DNA of 64,000 bases. Source: Flavobacterium aquariorum. Its GTDB lineage: Bacteria; Bacteroidota; Bacteroidia; Flavobacteriales; Flavobacteriaceae. Shown piece by piece: positions 16,483 to 26,872 of this stretch. Under the pieces are notes generated by a model, which searched no databases, was not told the DNA's origin, and saw only the letters and a list, made by a program, of their open reading frames with translations. A program made the translations under genes and the position numbers. Each line of letters opens with the position of its first letter. Position 1 is the stretch's first letter. Location of the stretch: the NCBI RefSeq assembly GCF_003254745.1, contig NZ_QKXH01000001.1, positions 62,001 to 126,000 on the forward strand, written 5' to 3'.

Positions 16483-17529
16483 TTACTCGCTTATTGCATC
16501 CCAACCTCTTGCTTTCAAAGGTATTTTAGTATTAGCACGAGTTACCAGATGCACCCCTTCACTTTCCTGCGTCATGTGCCCGATAATGCTGAAATTTGGG
16601 TTCCCTTTTATTTTTTCAAAATCTTCCATAGCGATGGTAAAAAGCAATTCATAATCCTCACCACCGTTGATAGCAACTGTCGTACTATCAATATTAAATT
16701 CTTCGCAAACATTGATAAACTGAGGATCTATAGGCAATTTATCTTCATACAGATTACAACCAACACCCGATTGTTTACACAAATGCATAATCTCCGAAGA
16801 CAATCCATCGGAAATGTCAATCATAGAAGTTGGTTTTATTTCCAAAGCGTGCAATAAAGTACGTACATCTTTACGAGCCTCAGGCTTCAATTGACGCTCG
16901 ATCAAATAAGTATAGGCATCCAAATCGGGTTGTGAATTAGGATTCACCTGAAAAACTTGTTTCTCTCTCTCCAACACCTGCAATCCCATATATGCGGCTC
17001 CAATATCGCCTGTAACTACCAATAAATCGGTTTGTTTGGCACCGTTTCTATAGACGATTTCATCTTCATCAGCTTCTCCAAGAGCAGTGATGCTAATGAT
17101 TAACCCTTTTTGGGAAGAAGTCGTATCGCCACCAATTACATCTACTTTGTATTCCTGTGCTGCATGCGCAATTCCCTCGTATAATTCTTCCAATGCTTCT
17201 AACGGAAAACGATTGGACACCGCGATTGAAACAGTGATTTGCGTTGGTCGAGCATTCATCGCACAAATGTCGGATACATTGACCACGACAGATTTGTACC
17301 CTAAATGTTTTAAGGGCATATAGGCCAAATCAAAATGCACGCCTTCGATCAATAAATCGGTGGAAACCACTACTTTTTTCTCTTTGAAATCCAACACGGC
17401 TGCGTCGTCACCAATTCCTTTTAGCGTGGAAAGCTGTGTGATTTCGAAGTTTTTTGTCAAATGGTCTATTAAACCAAATTCTCCTAGTTGAGCTATACTG
17501 GTGCGTTGCGGGGTTTTATCTTCAATCAT
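16483..17529 (-). CDS. thiL: Thiamine-monophosphate kinase
   Basis: This 348-residue enzyme phosphorylates thiamine monophosphate to the active cofactor thiamine diphosphate in the cytoplasm. Typical ThiL elements are GIGDDAAVLDF near residue 41, STDLLIEGVHFDL, VVNVSDICAMNA, VIGGDTTSS and IDISDGLSSEIMHLCKQS. Length is slightly above the common 320-340. It is monocistronic and convergent with the regulator at 15719-16414. Confidence 0.95.
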   Translation of the reverse strand: MIEDKTPQRTSIAQLGEFGLIDHLTKNFEITQLSTLKGIGDDAAVLDFKEKKVVVSTDLLIEGVHFDLAYMPLKHLGYKSVVVNVSDICAMNARPTQITVSIAVSNRFPLEALEELYEGIAHAAQEYKVDVIGGDTTSSQKGLIISITALGEADEDEIVYRNGAKQTDLLVVTGDIGAAYMGLQVLEREKQVFQVNPNSQPDLDAYTYLIERQLKPEARKDVRTLLHALEIKPTSMIDISDGLSSEIMHLCKQSGVGCNLYEDKLPIDPQFINVCEEFNIDSTTVAINGGEDYELLFTIAMEDFEKIKGNPNFSIIGHMTQESEGVHLVTRANTKIPLKARGWDAISE

Positions 17530-17732
17530 TTTGTCTGTTTATTGCTTTTTTGGTTTTTACCAAGGTTGCAAAGGTACGAAGTTGAAGATTTAATAACTAT
17601 AAATAAAAGGAGAAAGCAGTTTTAGATTTTTTTTTAAAAGTAATTTGTTTAATATCAATTCTATTTGTTTTGATGATTTTTCCAGTGAAAGTAACGTTGA
17701 AACGAGATTTAATGAACTGAACGAATCTGTGA

Positions 17733-20700
17733 TTATCGCTTCATACTAAAATGTGATTTGAAGACTTGTGCCACTCCGTTTTGTGTATAGAAAACCTGAA
17801 ACCAATAATCGGTGGATGGAAGTGGATTGCCATTGTAATTTCCGTCCCATCCTGGGCCAGACGGTCTGAGTTCTTTTAGGAATTTACCGTAGCGATCAAA
17901 GATATTTATAACGGCATCGGGCTGAAAAGCGAGATCGGGTATATTCCAAGTGTCATTGTAACCATCATTGTTTGGGGTGAAAAACTTAGGATATTTGAGC
18001 ACATTAACAATTAAAACACGGTTGTCACAATTGCCTTTGGTGTCTTTTATGGTAATAATATGCTGTCCCGAAGCAACATTGGAAAAAACATTACTAGTTT
18101 GAAAAATGCCGTCATCCATTTGGTATTCATATATTCCAAAGCCATTGGTCAGGGTCACGATAATATCGATAGTGTCTTCGAATGCATCGGTCACGGTTAC
18201 GTTCACAATTGCCGGACTGGATTTTTCAACGGTAACCGTGGCTGGATTGTAACCACAATCGTTGCCTGTATTGGGAGTGTTTTTGGTGCTAACAACGGTA
18301 TAAGTTCCTTCTTTAATAGCAGAGTAATTGGCTCCCGTGCTTAATTTATTGCCATCCAAAAACCAATCAATGGTATAATTATTTGGATTAAGCCCTGAAA
18401 TCAATTGTGCCGAATTGATTAGTGCTCCTGTTTGGTAATCGACACAGATTATACCGCTTTTTAACGGCAAATCTTTCAGTGGATAAATGGTAATATTAAA
18501 ATCGTCTTGGGAAGCACAGTTGGAATTAGCTGGAGCCGGGGCATAGATGTACATCGTTTGGCTGGAGTTTATTTGCTGTCCTGCCAAATAGAGTGTTCCA
18601 GTAGCATTTGGTCCGCTATAATAATCTCCTTTTGACAAGGGAGGCAATGTGTAGCTTTGACAAATGGCTACATCCGGCATACTAACCAATACAGGGGCTG
18701 TAGAAATAGTTATTGAAAAACTTTTTTCGGTGGAACAAGTCAATCGATTCCCGACTATAGCGTAAACATAAATAGTCTGCGAGGTCGTCAAGACAGTTCC
18801 CGCAGGAATAGCGACCCCTTTCCCCTTGGGTTGTGAATAATAATTTCCTAACTTTAATGGTGGCAATGTGTAGCTGTCGCAAACACTTACATTGTTGAAG
18901 TCGCCGACATCTATTCCATTGGCATTGACCTTAAAAAAAGATTCGTTGCTGCATTTTGTAAAATCAGCCCATTCATTATAAATATAAATAGTTTGAGTAG
19001 TTGTTATGACCGTTCCTTCGATAAGTTGATTTCCCAATCCATGAGGACCTCCTGTAGCGGTGTAATATGCCCCATTTTTTAATTTCGGTAGTTTAAAATT
19101 GGTGCAGGTAACCACATCCGTAAAACTATCGACTGGAGGGAGTGGCCTGATTTCGACAATGAAACTATGCTCATTTGTACAATCTGTTCCAACTGAATAA
19201 ATATAAATCGTCTGTGTTTCAGTAATGACATCACCTGCTTTTAATGAAATCCCGCCACCATTGGTTTCGGTAAAATAATTTCCATTCATCAAGGGCGGTA
19301 ATACATAACTTTGACATTCCAGCCTATCGCTTGGCGTGTCCACCAATGGCAATGGTTTTATGGTAATCTGATATTTTAAGTTATCGGTGCAATTGGGAGA
19401 AGTCGTAGTGGCAACATAATAATACACCGTTTGTGAGTTGGTAATGACCGTTCCTAATGGAATACTTTTGCCCTGACCACCCGGCCCGTCATAATAACCG
19501 CCTATGGTAACTGGCGGCAACGTATAGCTTCCGCATTCGGAAATGGGAATAAAAGCTGAAGAATTAACAATATCAACTTTGAACGAATTCTCATTGGTAC
19601 ATTTTCCATCATTTGCATAAATAAAAAGCGTTTGGCTCGAAGTTATTCTATCCCCAGCAGTCAACGGAGTCCCCAAACCTCCGGACAAACTGTAATAATT
19701 ACCATTTGTCAAAGGAGGCAGCGTATAAGAATCGCAAGTCACCACATTACTGGGCTTATCAACCAAAGGCAAGGGATGAACCGTGAAAGGTATGGCTTCG
19801 TCACGGCAAACTACACCGTTAATTACGGCATAATAATAAATGGTGTTGTCTGTTGTATATGTAGTCCCGACTGAAATAGTATTACCTCTTCCTCCAGCCT
19901 CCGTAAAAAACCCACCCACAACTACACCGGGAACTATGTATTTACCACAGGCTTCTTTAGGAAAATCAATTTCGTAAACAAAGGTTAGCTTAAAAGAATT
20001 CTCATTGGTACAATTGTTTGTTGATGTTGGACCGCTGTAAATATAGTAGATACCCGTTTTGGTGATAATGTCTCCTGCATTCAGTTTAATTCCCGTTCCA
20101 TTTGATCCCGTATAATAATCGCCATATGTAATTGGGGGCAATGTGTAGCTGTTACAAGCAATCACATCAGGAATGTCATCTACTGTAGGAAGCGAATAAA
20201 CTATTATATTAAAACTGACGGTTTTGTAGCAACCCAAACTTGTAATATTTTCGATTCGTACCCAAATGGTCTGTGGTGATTGGGAAAGAGAAGTAACGAA
20301 AGTAGCTGGGGTTGCTATACTGTTCGTAGCTGTGTTTGCTTCAGCTTGACTAGTATAATAGCTAATTTTGTAATCCGAAGGATTTAATCCGTTCAAAATA
20401 GGCGCTTCTTGTACTGTCAAATCAACGGGTACTCTTCCAAAATTGGTGTCACAAAAACTCAAATCTGGCGGTTTTACAACATTGATAGGAGCTGTTACCA
20501 ATAAATCAAACGGAAGCAAATTATTGCAAAAAGTGTTCCTGTTATAAACATGTACCGCTTTTATGTATATCGTTTGGTTACTGGCACTGTTAAAAGAAGC
20601 CAATTGATTGTAGGGTATAGTAGGTCCATTTGCATTGGCCGCAGTCAAAGAATCAAAATATTCAAGGCTATACTCCGCTGGACTGAGACCTAAAGTAATT

Positions 20701-21791
20701 AAATTATTCTGAGTTAAGTCATATTTATAAGTAGGGTTTCCAGTATTGCAGGCGATTAGGTTTTTGGGAGGTTTAATAACTAGATCCGTAATCACCACCT
20801 CATCTTTTATGATGCAACCCGAAAGTGTTGCCGTAACGCCATAAGTCCCAGCTTTATTTAGCGCCAACGAACTGCTTGTTTCCCCTGGAATTACCGCTCC
20901 GTCGTGAGTCCAAACGTATACATAATTTCCAACAAGACCTGACTGGAGAACGATTCTTTCGCCTTCACAAATAGCTCTATCGGAACCTAAATTCAAGGTG
21001 GTCATAAAACTTCCTCCTTTTATGAAAACTGCCGAATCATAACTGCTGTCATTGTAATCCCCGATAGCCAGTTTTATGCTATAAGTTCGGTTCGGGATTA
21101 CTGTCGACGAAGCCGTCAAAACCTTAGTTTCACCTCTCATATTTATGGCAGATTCCCCCGGATTGGTTACATTATAATGGTCAAACAAATTGGCATTGGC
21201 AGATAAACAGGAAGAATTGTATTGTTCATCTCTAATATTCTTGACCGAAACTGGCGTTGTTGTTCCTGGAAGAACGGCCAGATTTTTTGAGACTCCTGTG
21301 GTCAAATCGGTTAATATAAATGCAAAAACGTCACTAAAACCGCATTGAAACTCACCATATTCATTGGAAGCAAAAAGAAAATCAAAACTAAAATTACTTG
21401 ACAAAGGGGTAAAATCAAACTGAAGGTAACTCACATCAGTAATAGGAACAACTTGTCCATTACCATCACTTATAGCCTGCAAATCGCTATCGCCTGCTGA
21501 ATTTAATTGACTGCTTTCATTAGCTCCAGTATAAACTCCCTCGGTATATTTTGCTATTCCATTCCGAATGATGATTCCGCTTGAAATTGGAAAACTTGGA
21601 TCGGTATTCGTGAATTTACCAATTCCTTGGTGGGATGAAAATTTGAAGTTGTTTTCATTCGCACAGGCATTTTGCATTAACTCTTCCCTAATCAGTTCAG
21701 GTATACCCAAGGTTGTCGTATCGACTACAATCCCCTGTGACAAAGATATAGTCGAATAAAATAATAAAAGTAGAAATAGAGGCGTTCTCAT
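17733..21791 (-). CDS. Large T9SS-exported surface protein with eight cysteine-led repeats
   Basis: This 1352-residue protein begins with a signal peptide (MRTPLFLLLLFYSTISLSQG) and a choice-of-anchor L-type domain (TLGIPELIREELMQNACANE through about residue 270). An immunoglobulin-like region follows, then eight repeats of about 75 residues starting with variants of C-x-SYTLPPL-x-x-G-x-YY and ending near C-T-N-E-x-SF. The C-terminus is a type B sorting domain (FFTPNNDGYNDTW, INIFDRYGK, WDGNYNG, YWFQV), which directs export by the type IX secretion system and attachment to the cell surface. It is probably an adhesin or gliding-associated surface protein; its ligand is unknown. Confidence 0.88.
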   Translation of the reverse strand: MRTPLFLLLLFYSTISLSQGIVVDTTTLGIPELIREELMQNACANENNFKFSSHQGIGKFTNTDPSFPISSGIIIRNGIAKYTEGVYTGANESSQLNSAGDSDLQAISDGNGQVVPITDVSYLQFDFTPLSSNFSFDFLFASNEYGEFQCGFSDVFAFILTDLTTGVSKNLAVLPGTTTPVSVKNIRDEQYNSSCLSANANLFDHYNVTNPGESAINMRGETKVLTASSTVIPNRTYSIKLAIGDYNDSSYDSAVFIKGGSFMTTLNLGSDRAICEGERIVLQSGLVGNYVYVWTHDGAVIPGETSSSLALNKAGTYGVTATLSGCIIKDEVVITDLVIKPPKNLIACNTGNPTYKYDLTQNNLITLGLSPAEYSLEYFDSLTAANANGPTIPYNQLASFNSASNQTIYIKAVHVYNRNTFCNNLLPFDLLVTAPINVVKPPDLSFCDTNFGRVPVDLTVQEAPILNGLNPSDYKISYYTSQAEANTATNSIATPATFVTSLSQSPQTIWVRIENITSLGCYKTVSFNIIVYSLPTVDDIPDVIACNSYTLPPITYGDYYTGSNGTGIKLNAGDIITKTGIYYIYSGPTSTNNCTNENSFKLTFVYEIDFPKEACGKYIVPGVVVGGFFTEAGGRGNTISVGTTYTTDNTIYYYAVINGVVCRDEAIPFTVHPLPLVDKPSNVVTCDSYTLPPLTNGNYYSLSGGLGTPLTAGDRITSSQTLFIYANDGKCTNENSFKVDIVNSSAFIPISECGSYTLPPVTIGGYYDGPGGQGKSIPLGTVITNSQTVYYYVATTTSPNCTDNLKYQITIKPLPLVDTPSDRLECQSYVLPPLMNGNYFTETNGGGISLKAGDVITETQTIYIYSVGTDCTNEHSFIVEIRPLPPVDSFTDVVTCTNFKLPKLKNGAYYTATGGPHGLGNQLIEGTVITTTQTIYIYNEWADFTKCSNESFFKVNANGIDVGDFNNVSVCDSYTLPPLKLGNYYSQPKGKGVAIPAGTVLTTSQTIYVYAIVGNRLTCSTEKSFSITISTAPVLVSMPDVAICQSYTLPPLSKGDYYSGPNATGTLYLAGQQINSSQTMYIYAPAPANSNCASQDDFNITIYPLKDLPLKSGIICVDYQTGALINSAQLISGLNPNNYTIDWFLDGNKLSTGANYSAIKEGTYTVVSTKNTPNTGNDCGYNPATVTVEKSSPAIVNVTVTDAFEDTIDIIVTLTNGFGIYEYQMDDGIFQTSNVFSNVASGQHIITIKDTKGNCDNRVLIVNVLKYPKFFTPNNDGYNDTWNIPDLAFQPDAVINIFDRYGKFLKELRPSGPGWDGNYNGNPLPSTDYWFQVFYTQNGVAQVFKSHFSMKR

Positions 21792-21987
21792 AATTCTTAT
21801 TTTATTAATTTGGAGCGTTTAAAGATACAAATGATTTTATTTTTAATGTAATGAATTTCAGTATTTTAGACTATTAAAATCATTTACAATTAATTATTGC
21901 ACAAGAGCAATTATCGGTTCTAATTTTAGTAAATTGCAGCTACAGTTTTAACAGATCTTAATACAAAACCATTCTCAAAATAAAAAA

Positions 21988-22920
21988 ATGAACTCATTCG
22001 ATATTGTTACCCTTACAGTAAATCCAGCTTTAGACAAAAGCACCCATTTTAAAGGCTTAGTTGCCGAACAAAAAATACGCTGTTCAGAACCCCGATTCGA
22101 TGCAGGAGGTGGTGGAATCAATGTCTCCAAAGCTATTTCTCGTTTGGGTGGATCATCATTAGCAGTATTCACTTCGGGAGGACCATTGGGAAAAATGCTG
22201 GAAGAATTGGTTGCCAAAGAATTCATCGCCTATCAAGCCATTCCTATCCAAACTTGGACTAGGGAAAGTTTTGTCGCGGTAGATGAAAATACTAATTCTC
22301 AGTATCGTTTTGGTTTTACCGGAGGTGAAATAACCGATGAAGAAGAACAAGCCGTGCTCAAAGCCATAGCCAACTTAAAACCAAAATTCTTGGTTGCGAG
22401 TGGCAGTCTAAACGAAGGTTTATCTCCCGATTTTTATCAAAAAGTAGCTGAAATAGCCAAAAAATCAAATTCAAAATTAATAGTTGATACCTCTGGAGAA
22501 GCCTTGAAAAAAGTATTGGAAACTGGCGCTTACCTCATCAAACCAAATGTTGGGGAACTCGCTAAACTAGTAGGTGTCGAACGCCTGGAAATGGAAGAAG
22601 TCAATGAAGCAGCAAAACAAATTATTGCCAAAGGCGGAGCCGAAATTGTTGTCGTTTCACTGGGACCTCAAGGAGCTATTCTCGTAACCAAAGACAATTA
22701 TGAATTTGTTCCGGCTCCCAATGTAGCCAAGAAAAGTACCGTTGGTGCCGGCGACAGTATGGTAGGTGGTATGGTTTGGGCGCTTTCGCAAAATAAAAGC
22801 CTGAAAGAAGTAATCCGCTGGGGAGTGGCCTGCGGTTCTGCAGCCACGATGAACGAAGGAACTCAATTGTTTAAAGGTGCCGATGCACAAAGATTATTCG
22901 ATTGGCTGAAAGATAAGTGA
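21988..22920 (+). CDS. PfkB-family sugar kinase (6-phosphofructokinase II / 1-phosphofructokinase type)
   Basis: This 310-residue ribokinase-fold kinase phosphorylates a hexose phosphate. Family signatures are LTVNPALDKSTHF at the N-terminus, GGGGINVSKAISRLGG (substrate loop), IKPNVGELAKLVG and the ATP/anion-hole motif VGAGDSMVGGMVWAL with the catalytic Asp. Sequence alone does not separate fructose-6-phosphate kinase, fructose-1-phosphate kinase and tagatose-6-phosphate kinase; no fru or lac genes are nearby. The gene is monocistronic. Confidence 0.88.
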   Translation: MNSFDIVTLTVNPALDKSTHFKGLVAEQKIRCSEPRFDAGGGGINVSKAISRLGGSSLAVFTSGGPLGKMLEELVAKEFIAYQAIPIQTWTRESFVAVDENTNSQYRFGFTGGEITDEEEQAVLKAIANLKPKFLVASGSLNEGLSPDFYQKVAEIAKKSNSKLIVDTSGEALKKVLETGAYLIKPNVGELAKLVGVERLEMEEVNEAAKQIIAKGGAEIVVVSLGPQGAILVTKDNYEFVPAPNVAKKSTVGAGDSMVGGMVWALSQNKSLKEVIRWGVACGSAATMNEGTQLFKGADAQRLFDWLKDK

Positions 22921-22955
22921 TATTATTTAACCACAAATTCAACAAAACAAAAAGC

Positions 22956-22985
22956 TTGATGATTTTTTTTACATCATCAGGTTTT
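22956..22985 (+). terminator. Terminator after the PfkB-family gene
   Basis: TGATGAT/ATCATCA hairpin with an adjacent T-rich stretch. The TTTTTACATCATCAGGTTTT segment is shared with the hairpin at 24652-24686. Confidence 0.55.
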
Positions 22986-23104
22986 GTCTTTCTTCTTTAC
23001 TCTTTTTTCTATCCTCTAGAAAAAAAATAAATTTACTACTGACAAACTGTTGTCACCGACCCTATCTAATTTTGAAGAAGTAAAAAATCAAAAACTTTAA
23101 AATT

Positions 23105-23584
23105 ATGAAAACATTAGCAGCACAAGTTATCACTCCTGAAGATTTATTGAAACATTGGCAAGGTCATCGCGCCTTAACACGACGTGTAATTGAATTGTTT
23201 CCTGATAAAGATTTCTTTGAATTCTCAATTGGCGGAATGAGACCTTTTTCAAAATTGGCCGACGAACTTTTAGCCATTGGAGCACCGGCACTTAAAGGGA
23301 TTGTAAATCGTAATATTCAACCTTATACTGAAGGTTCCGAAAAATTAATTTTTAAGGCACAATATCTTGAAAAATGGGACGAAGCTACCGCAGAAATTAA
23401 TGAAAATTGGCAAAAATTAACCATCGAAGATTTTAATGAGACCTTTAATCTTTTTGGTCAATATGAATTCCCGATTATCCACAATATTTTATATTTTATT
23501 GATAATGAAGTGCATCATCGAGGTCAGGGTTATGTTTATTTGAGAGCCTTGGGAATTGAACCTCCTTTTTTCTGGGAAAGATAA
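23105..23584 (+). CDS. DinB-family metal-binding protein
   Basis: This 159-residue four-helix-bundle protein of the DinB/YfiT superfamily has likely metal ligands in LLKHWQGHRAL and HHRGQGYVYLRALGIEP near the C-terminus. DinB-like proteins often act as thiol-dependent transferases or have unknown roles. It is convergent with a WYL regulator at 23631-24590, with a shared terminator between them. A box TAATTTTG (about 23068) upstream may be its promoter. Confidence 0.85.
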   Translation: MKTLAAQVITPEDLLKHWQGHRALTRRVIELFPDKDFFEFSIGGMRPFSKLADELLAIGAPALKGIVNRNIQPYTEGSEKLIFKAQYLEKWDEATAEINENWQKLTIEDFNETFNLFGQYEFPIIHNILYFIDNEVHHRGQGYVYLRALGIEPPFFWER

Positions 23585-23589
23585 AAACT

Positions 23590-23632
23590 AAAAAAGCTCC
23601 TAAAATAATTTTCGTTTTAGGGGCTTTTTTTT
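23590..23632. terminator. Bidirectional terminator
   Basis: AAAAAGCTCCTAAAA/TTTTAGGGGCTTTTT hairpin between convergent genes. Confidence 0.85.
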
Positions 23633-24590
23633 ATAAAAGGCGTTGTCTGTTTATATCCAATAATTCCAGAATTCTTGTTTTCAATCTTTCAGGTTCCAAT
23701 ATGGTAGCATAATCACCAAACATCATATACCAGCGTGAAAACCCTTCCATCGTATCGCAAGACATAAAAGTCATTTCGATTTTATCATCTATTGCTTTTT
23801 CAGAAACGAAGCCATGGTATTTTCGTTCGTATGCCAGGTATTTGGCAATTTTCTTTTCGACAAGTATCCTGATTTTGATTGTTGAAACAGTTTTGTTTTT
23901 ATCCAAATAAGTTTCTAATGCCTCATGTTCCAATGAAAAAGGAATATCTGTTTTTTTGATTCCGTGAATGCGATCTGCCCGGAATTGTCTGTAGTCTTTA
24001 CGCAAATGACAATACCCTAACATATACCAATTGTTATTGTCGTGAAAAACGCCAACAGGTTCAATATGTCGCACCGTAATTCCGTCCGATTGAATCGCTT
24101 CATACGAAAGAATAACTTGTGTTTTTTCGGCGATGCTTTCAAAAAGCGTTGCTAAAGTATTTGGAGATTTATCATTAAAAAGCTTCTCCGAAGACTGCAT
24201 TAAAACACTGGATTCAATGCTGGAAACCCAATCTTTATCGTCGCTACGAAGTACTGATTTCAGTTTGTACATCGCCGAAGCATAATGATTCCCAAGTGTT
24301 GCATCAGTAAATTTCTGCATTAGTTTTTCGGCCGCAATAAAACTACTAGCCTCTTCACGGGTAAACATTACAGGTGGCAGTCTGTAGCCATCCATTAAAG
24401 CATAACCAACGCCGGCCTCACTGTAAATGGGAACTCCAGACGCTTCCAATGTCCGGATGTCACGATAAATGGTTCGCAAACTAACCTCAAAACGATTAGC
24501 CAATTCCTGCGCTTTTACAATTTTTTTGGATTGTAATTGGATTAGAATTGCTACGATTCGGTCAAATCGTTTTGGGGATTCATCATTCAT
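23631..24590 (-). CDS. YafY-type transcriptional regulator (HTH-WYL)
   Basis: This 319-residue regulator has an N-terminal winged helix-turn-helix (RFDRIVAILIQLQ, then ELANRFEVSLRTIYRDI) and a central WYL-type ligand-binding domain (NNWYMLGYCHLRKDYRQFRADRI), with the C-terminal WCX extension ending near RQRLL. WYL proteins commonly sense nucleic acid fragments or metabolites and often control neighbouring genes; the adjacent DinB-like gene is an obvious candidate, but this is inference. Confidence 0.9.
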   Translation of the reverse strand: MNDESPKRFDRIVAILIQLQSKKIVKAQELANRFEVSLRTIYRDIRTLEASGVPIYSEAGVGYALMDGYRLPPVMFTREEASSFIAAEKLMQKFTDATLGNHYASAMYKLKSVLRSDDKDWVSSIESSVLMQSSEKLFNDKSPNTLATLFESIAEKTQVILSYEAIQSDGITVRHIEPVGVFHDNNNWYMLGYCHLRKDYRQFRADRIHGIKKTDIPFSLEHEALETYLDKNKTVSTIKIRILVEKKIAKYLAYERKYHGFVSEKAIDDKIEMTFMSCDTMEGFSRWYMMFGDYATILEPERLKTRILELLDINRQRLL

Positions 24591-24651
24591 AAGTATGATT
24601 ATTATATTTCAAAGATACAGTTTTGCTGTTTTGGGAGATTATATTAAAAAC

Positions 24652-24686
24652 AAAAAAACCTGACAATTTTTACATCATCAGGTTTT
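24652..24686 (-). terminator. lepA terminator
   Basis: ACCTGA/TCAGGT stem with a minus-strand T-run, about 40 bp past the lepA stop. Confidence 0.65.
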
Positions 24687-24728
24687 CTCTTTATTCTTGA
24701 ATTTTTCTTCTATTTTCTAAAAAAAAGA

Positions 24729-26525
24729 CTAATCATTCAATTTCAATACCGCCATAAACGCTTCTTGCGGAATTTCAACATTTCCTACTTGGCGCATACG
24801 TTTTTTACCTTTTTTCTGTTTTTCCAATAATTTACGTTTACGAGAAATATCCCCTCCGTAACATTTGGCGGTAACGTCTTTACGCAAAGCTTTAATCGTT
24901 TCACGGGCAATAATTTTGGCACCAATCGCCGCTTGAATCGGAATGTCAAATTGTTGTCTCGGAATCAATTCACGCAATTTCTCCGTCATTTTCTTCCCGA
25001 TGTTATAAGCATTGTCCTCGTGAATCAACGCAGAAAGCGCATCAACCGTTTGACCATTCAATAAAACATCCAAACGAACTAATTTAGAAGTTTTCATCCC
25101 AATTGGAGAATAATCAAATGAAGCATAGCCTTTTGAAACTGTTTTCAATCTGTCGTAAAAATCAAATACAATCTCCGCCAAAGGCATATCGAAATTCAGC
25201 TCAACACGCTCTGTTGTCAAATACGTCTGATTCGTAATTTGACCGCGTTTTTCAATACACAAACTCATAACGTTTCCAACAAAGTCGGCTTTAGTAATGA
25301 TAGTCGCTTTAATATAAGGCTCCTCAACTCGGTCTAGACGAGAAGGTTCTGGCAAATCTGATGGATTGTTAACTATAAAAGCATCTTCCGGATGTTTTTT
25401 GGTGTAAGCCAAATACGAAACGTTAGGAACTGTAGTGATTACAGTCATATCAAACTCACGCTCCAATCGTTCTTGGATAATCTCCATATGCAACATTCCC
25501 AAGAATCCGCAACGGAAACCAAACCCTAAAGCTGCCGAACTTTCCGGGGTAAATACCAACGAAGCATCGTTCAATTGCAGTTTTTCCATTGAAGAACGCA
25601 AATCCTCGTAATCCTCCGTATCTACAGGATAAATCCCGGCAAATACCATTGGTTTTACATCCTCAAAACCAGTAATCATATTGGTGGTAGGCGTTTTGGC
25701 ATCCGTAATAGTATCCCCTACTTTTACTTCTTTGGCTTCTTTAATACCAGAAATCAAATACCCAACATCCCCGGTCGAAATCACATTTTTAGGAACTTGA
25801 TTCAATTTCAATGTCCCAACTTCATCGGCAAAATACTCATTGCCAGTTGCCATAAATTTAATTTTTTGGCCTTTTTTAATTTCTCCGTTTTTCACACGGA
25901 AAATTACCTCAATACCACGAAACGGATTATAATGTGAATCGAATATCAAAGCCTGAAGAGGCTCATCTTTTACTCCTTTTGGAGCCGGAATTTTTTCAAT
26001 AATCGCTGCCAATATATTTTCAACACCAAAACCAGTTTTACCCGAAGCGTGAATAATATCTTCCAATTTACACCCAAGCAAGTCGATAATATCATCACTT
26101 ACTTCCTCAGGATTGGCGCTTGGTAAATCTACTTTATTCAAAACTGGAATAATTTCCAAGTCATTTTCAAGAGCCAAATACAAGTTAGAAATCGTTTGTG
26201 CCTGAATACTTTGTGCAGCATCCACAATCAATAACGCTCCTTCGCAAGCCGCAATAGAACGAGAAACTTCATAAGAGAAATCCACGTGACCTGGAGTATC
26301 GATTAGGTTCAAGATATATTCTTCCCCTTTATACGTATATTCCATTTGTATCGCGTGACTTTTAATCGTGATACCACGTTCACGTTCCAAGTCCATATTG
26401 TCAAGCAATTGAGCTTTTTCTTCACGAGCCGTTACTGTTTGGGTTGCCCCCAATAATCGGTCTGCCAATGTACTTTTTCCGTGGTCAATATGTGCAATAA
26501 TGCAAAAATTCCTAATATGTTTCAT
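24729..26525 (-). CDS. lepA: Elongation factor 4
   Basis: This 598-residue ribosomal GTPase back-translocates or remodels stalled ribosomes. GTP-binding motifs are [14 protein letters not shown] (P-loop), [10 protein letters not shown] (switch I), DTPGHVDF and NKVDLPSA. The C-terminal LepA-specific domain is present ([21 protein letters not shown]). Length and order are normal. The best promoter candidate (TTTG, 18 bases, TATATTTG; 26672-26701 reverse) is about 150 bp upstream, so the mRNA leader contains a dispersed repeat element (26550-26646). Confidence 0.97.
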   Translation of the reverse strand: MKHIRNFCIIAHIDHGKSTLADRLLGATQTVTAREEKAQLLDNMDLERERGITIKSHAIQMEYTYKGEEYILNLIDTPGHVDFSYEVSRSIAACEGALLIVDAAQSIQAQTISNLYLALENDLEIIPVLNKVDLPSANPEEVSDDIIDLLGCKLEDIIHASGKTGFGVENILAAIIEKIPAPKGVKDEPLQALIFDSHYNPFRGIEVIFRVKNGEIKKGQKIKFMATGNEYFADEVGTLKLNQVPKNVISTGDVGYLISGIKEAKEVKVGDTITDAKTPTTNMITGFEDVKPMVFAGIYPVDTEDYEDLRSSMEKLQLNDASLVFTPESSAALGFGFRCGFLGMLHMEIIQERLEREFDMTVITTVPNVSYLAYTKKHPEDAFIVNNPSDLPEPSRLDRVEEPYIKATIITKADFVGNVMSLCIEKRGQITNQTYLTTERVELNFDMPLAEIVFDFYDRLKTVSKGYASFDYSPIGMKTSKLVRLDVLLNGQTVDALSALIHEDNAYNIGKKMTEKLRELIPRQQFDIPIQAAIGAKIIARETIKALRKDVTAKCYGGDISRKRKLLEKQKKGKKRMRQVGNVEIPQEAFMAVLKLND

Positions 26526-26549
26526 CTTATCCTAATATCAAATTTATTT

Positions 26550-26646
26550 GGGCGTGACGGCAGAAAAAGCCGTCGGGCTATTCGCTACAAGTCCTCGTCC
26601 CGAAAAAAGCGGGACTGTGGGCTTTCCACTACTATCCCTCACGCAA
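26550..26646 (+). repeat. Dispersed hairpin element, family 1, copy 2 (in the lepA leader)
   Basis: The ends are GGGCGTGACGG and TATCCCTCACGCAA. Inside are two hairpins, GACGGC/GCCGTC and GTCCCG/CGGGAC, plus GGGCTTTCCACTACTATCC. In the lepA transcript it is read in the reverse orientation and begins about 25 bases before the lepA start codon. Confidence 0.75.
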
Positions 26647-26671
26647 ACGCCGTAAAGCGACAATTAATCTG

Positions 26672-26701
26672 CAAATATACTCTAAATTCAACAGTTTCAA
26701 A
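26672..26701 (-). promoter_or_regulatory. Probable lepA promoter
   Basis: On the minus strand TTTG, an 18-base spacer and TATATTTG match the Bacteroidetes -33/-7 consensus with standard spacing. Confidence 0.6.
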
Positions 26702-26846
26702 GTTTCAAAATAGGAAACTCAAGCATTTACCCAAAGTCTTTTCAAATTGTAATACATATACCCCTTAATTAGTTACCATATTATTCAAAATCACCTTCTT
26801 ACTTATCTAATGTCATTAAGTTTTTTATCCTTTCGCTTAAAAGATG

Positions 26847-26854
26847 TAATTTTG
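26847..26854 (+). promoter_or_regulatory. dus -7 box
   Basis: TAATTTTG, 18 bases before the ATG of the dihydrouridine synthase gene. Confidence 0.55.
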
Positions 26855-26872
26855 CAAAAAATTTAAAGGACG

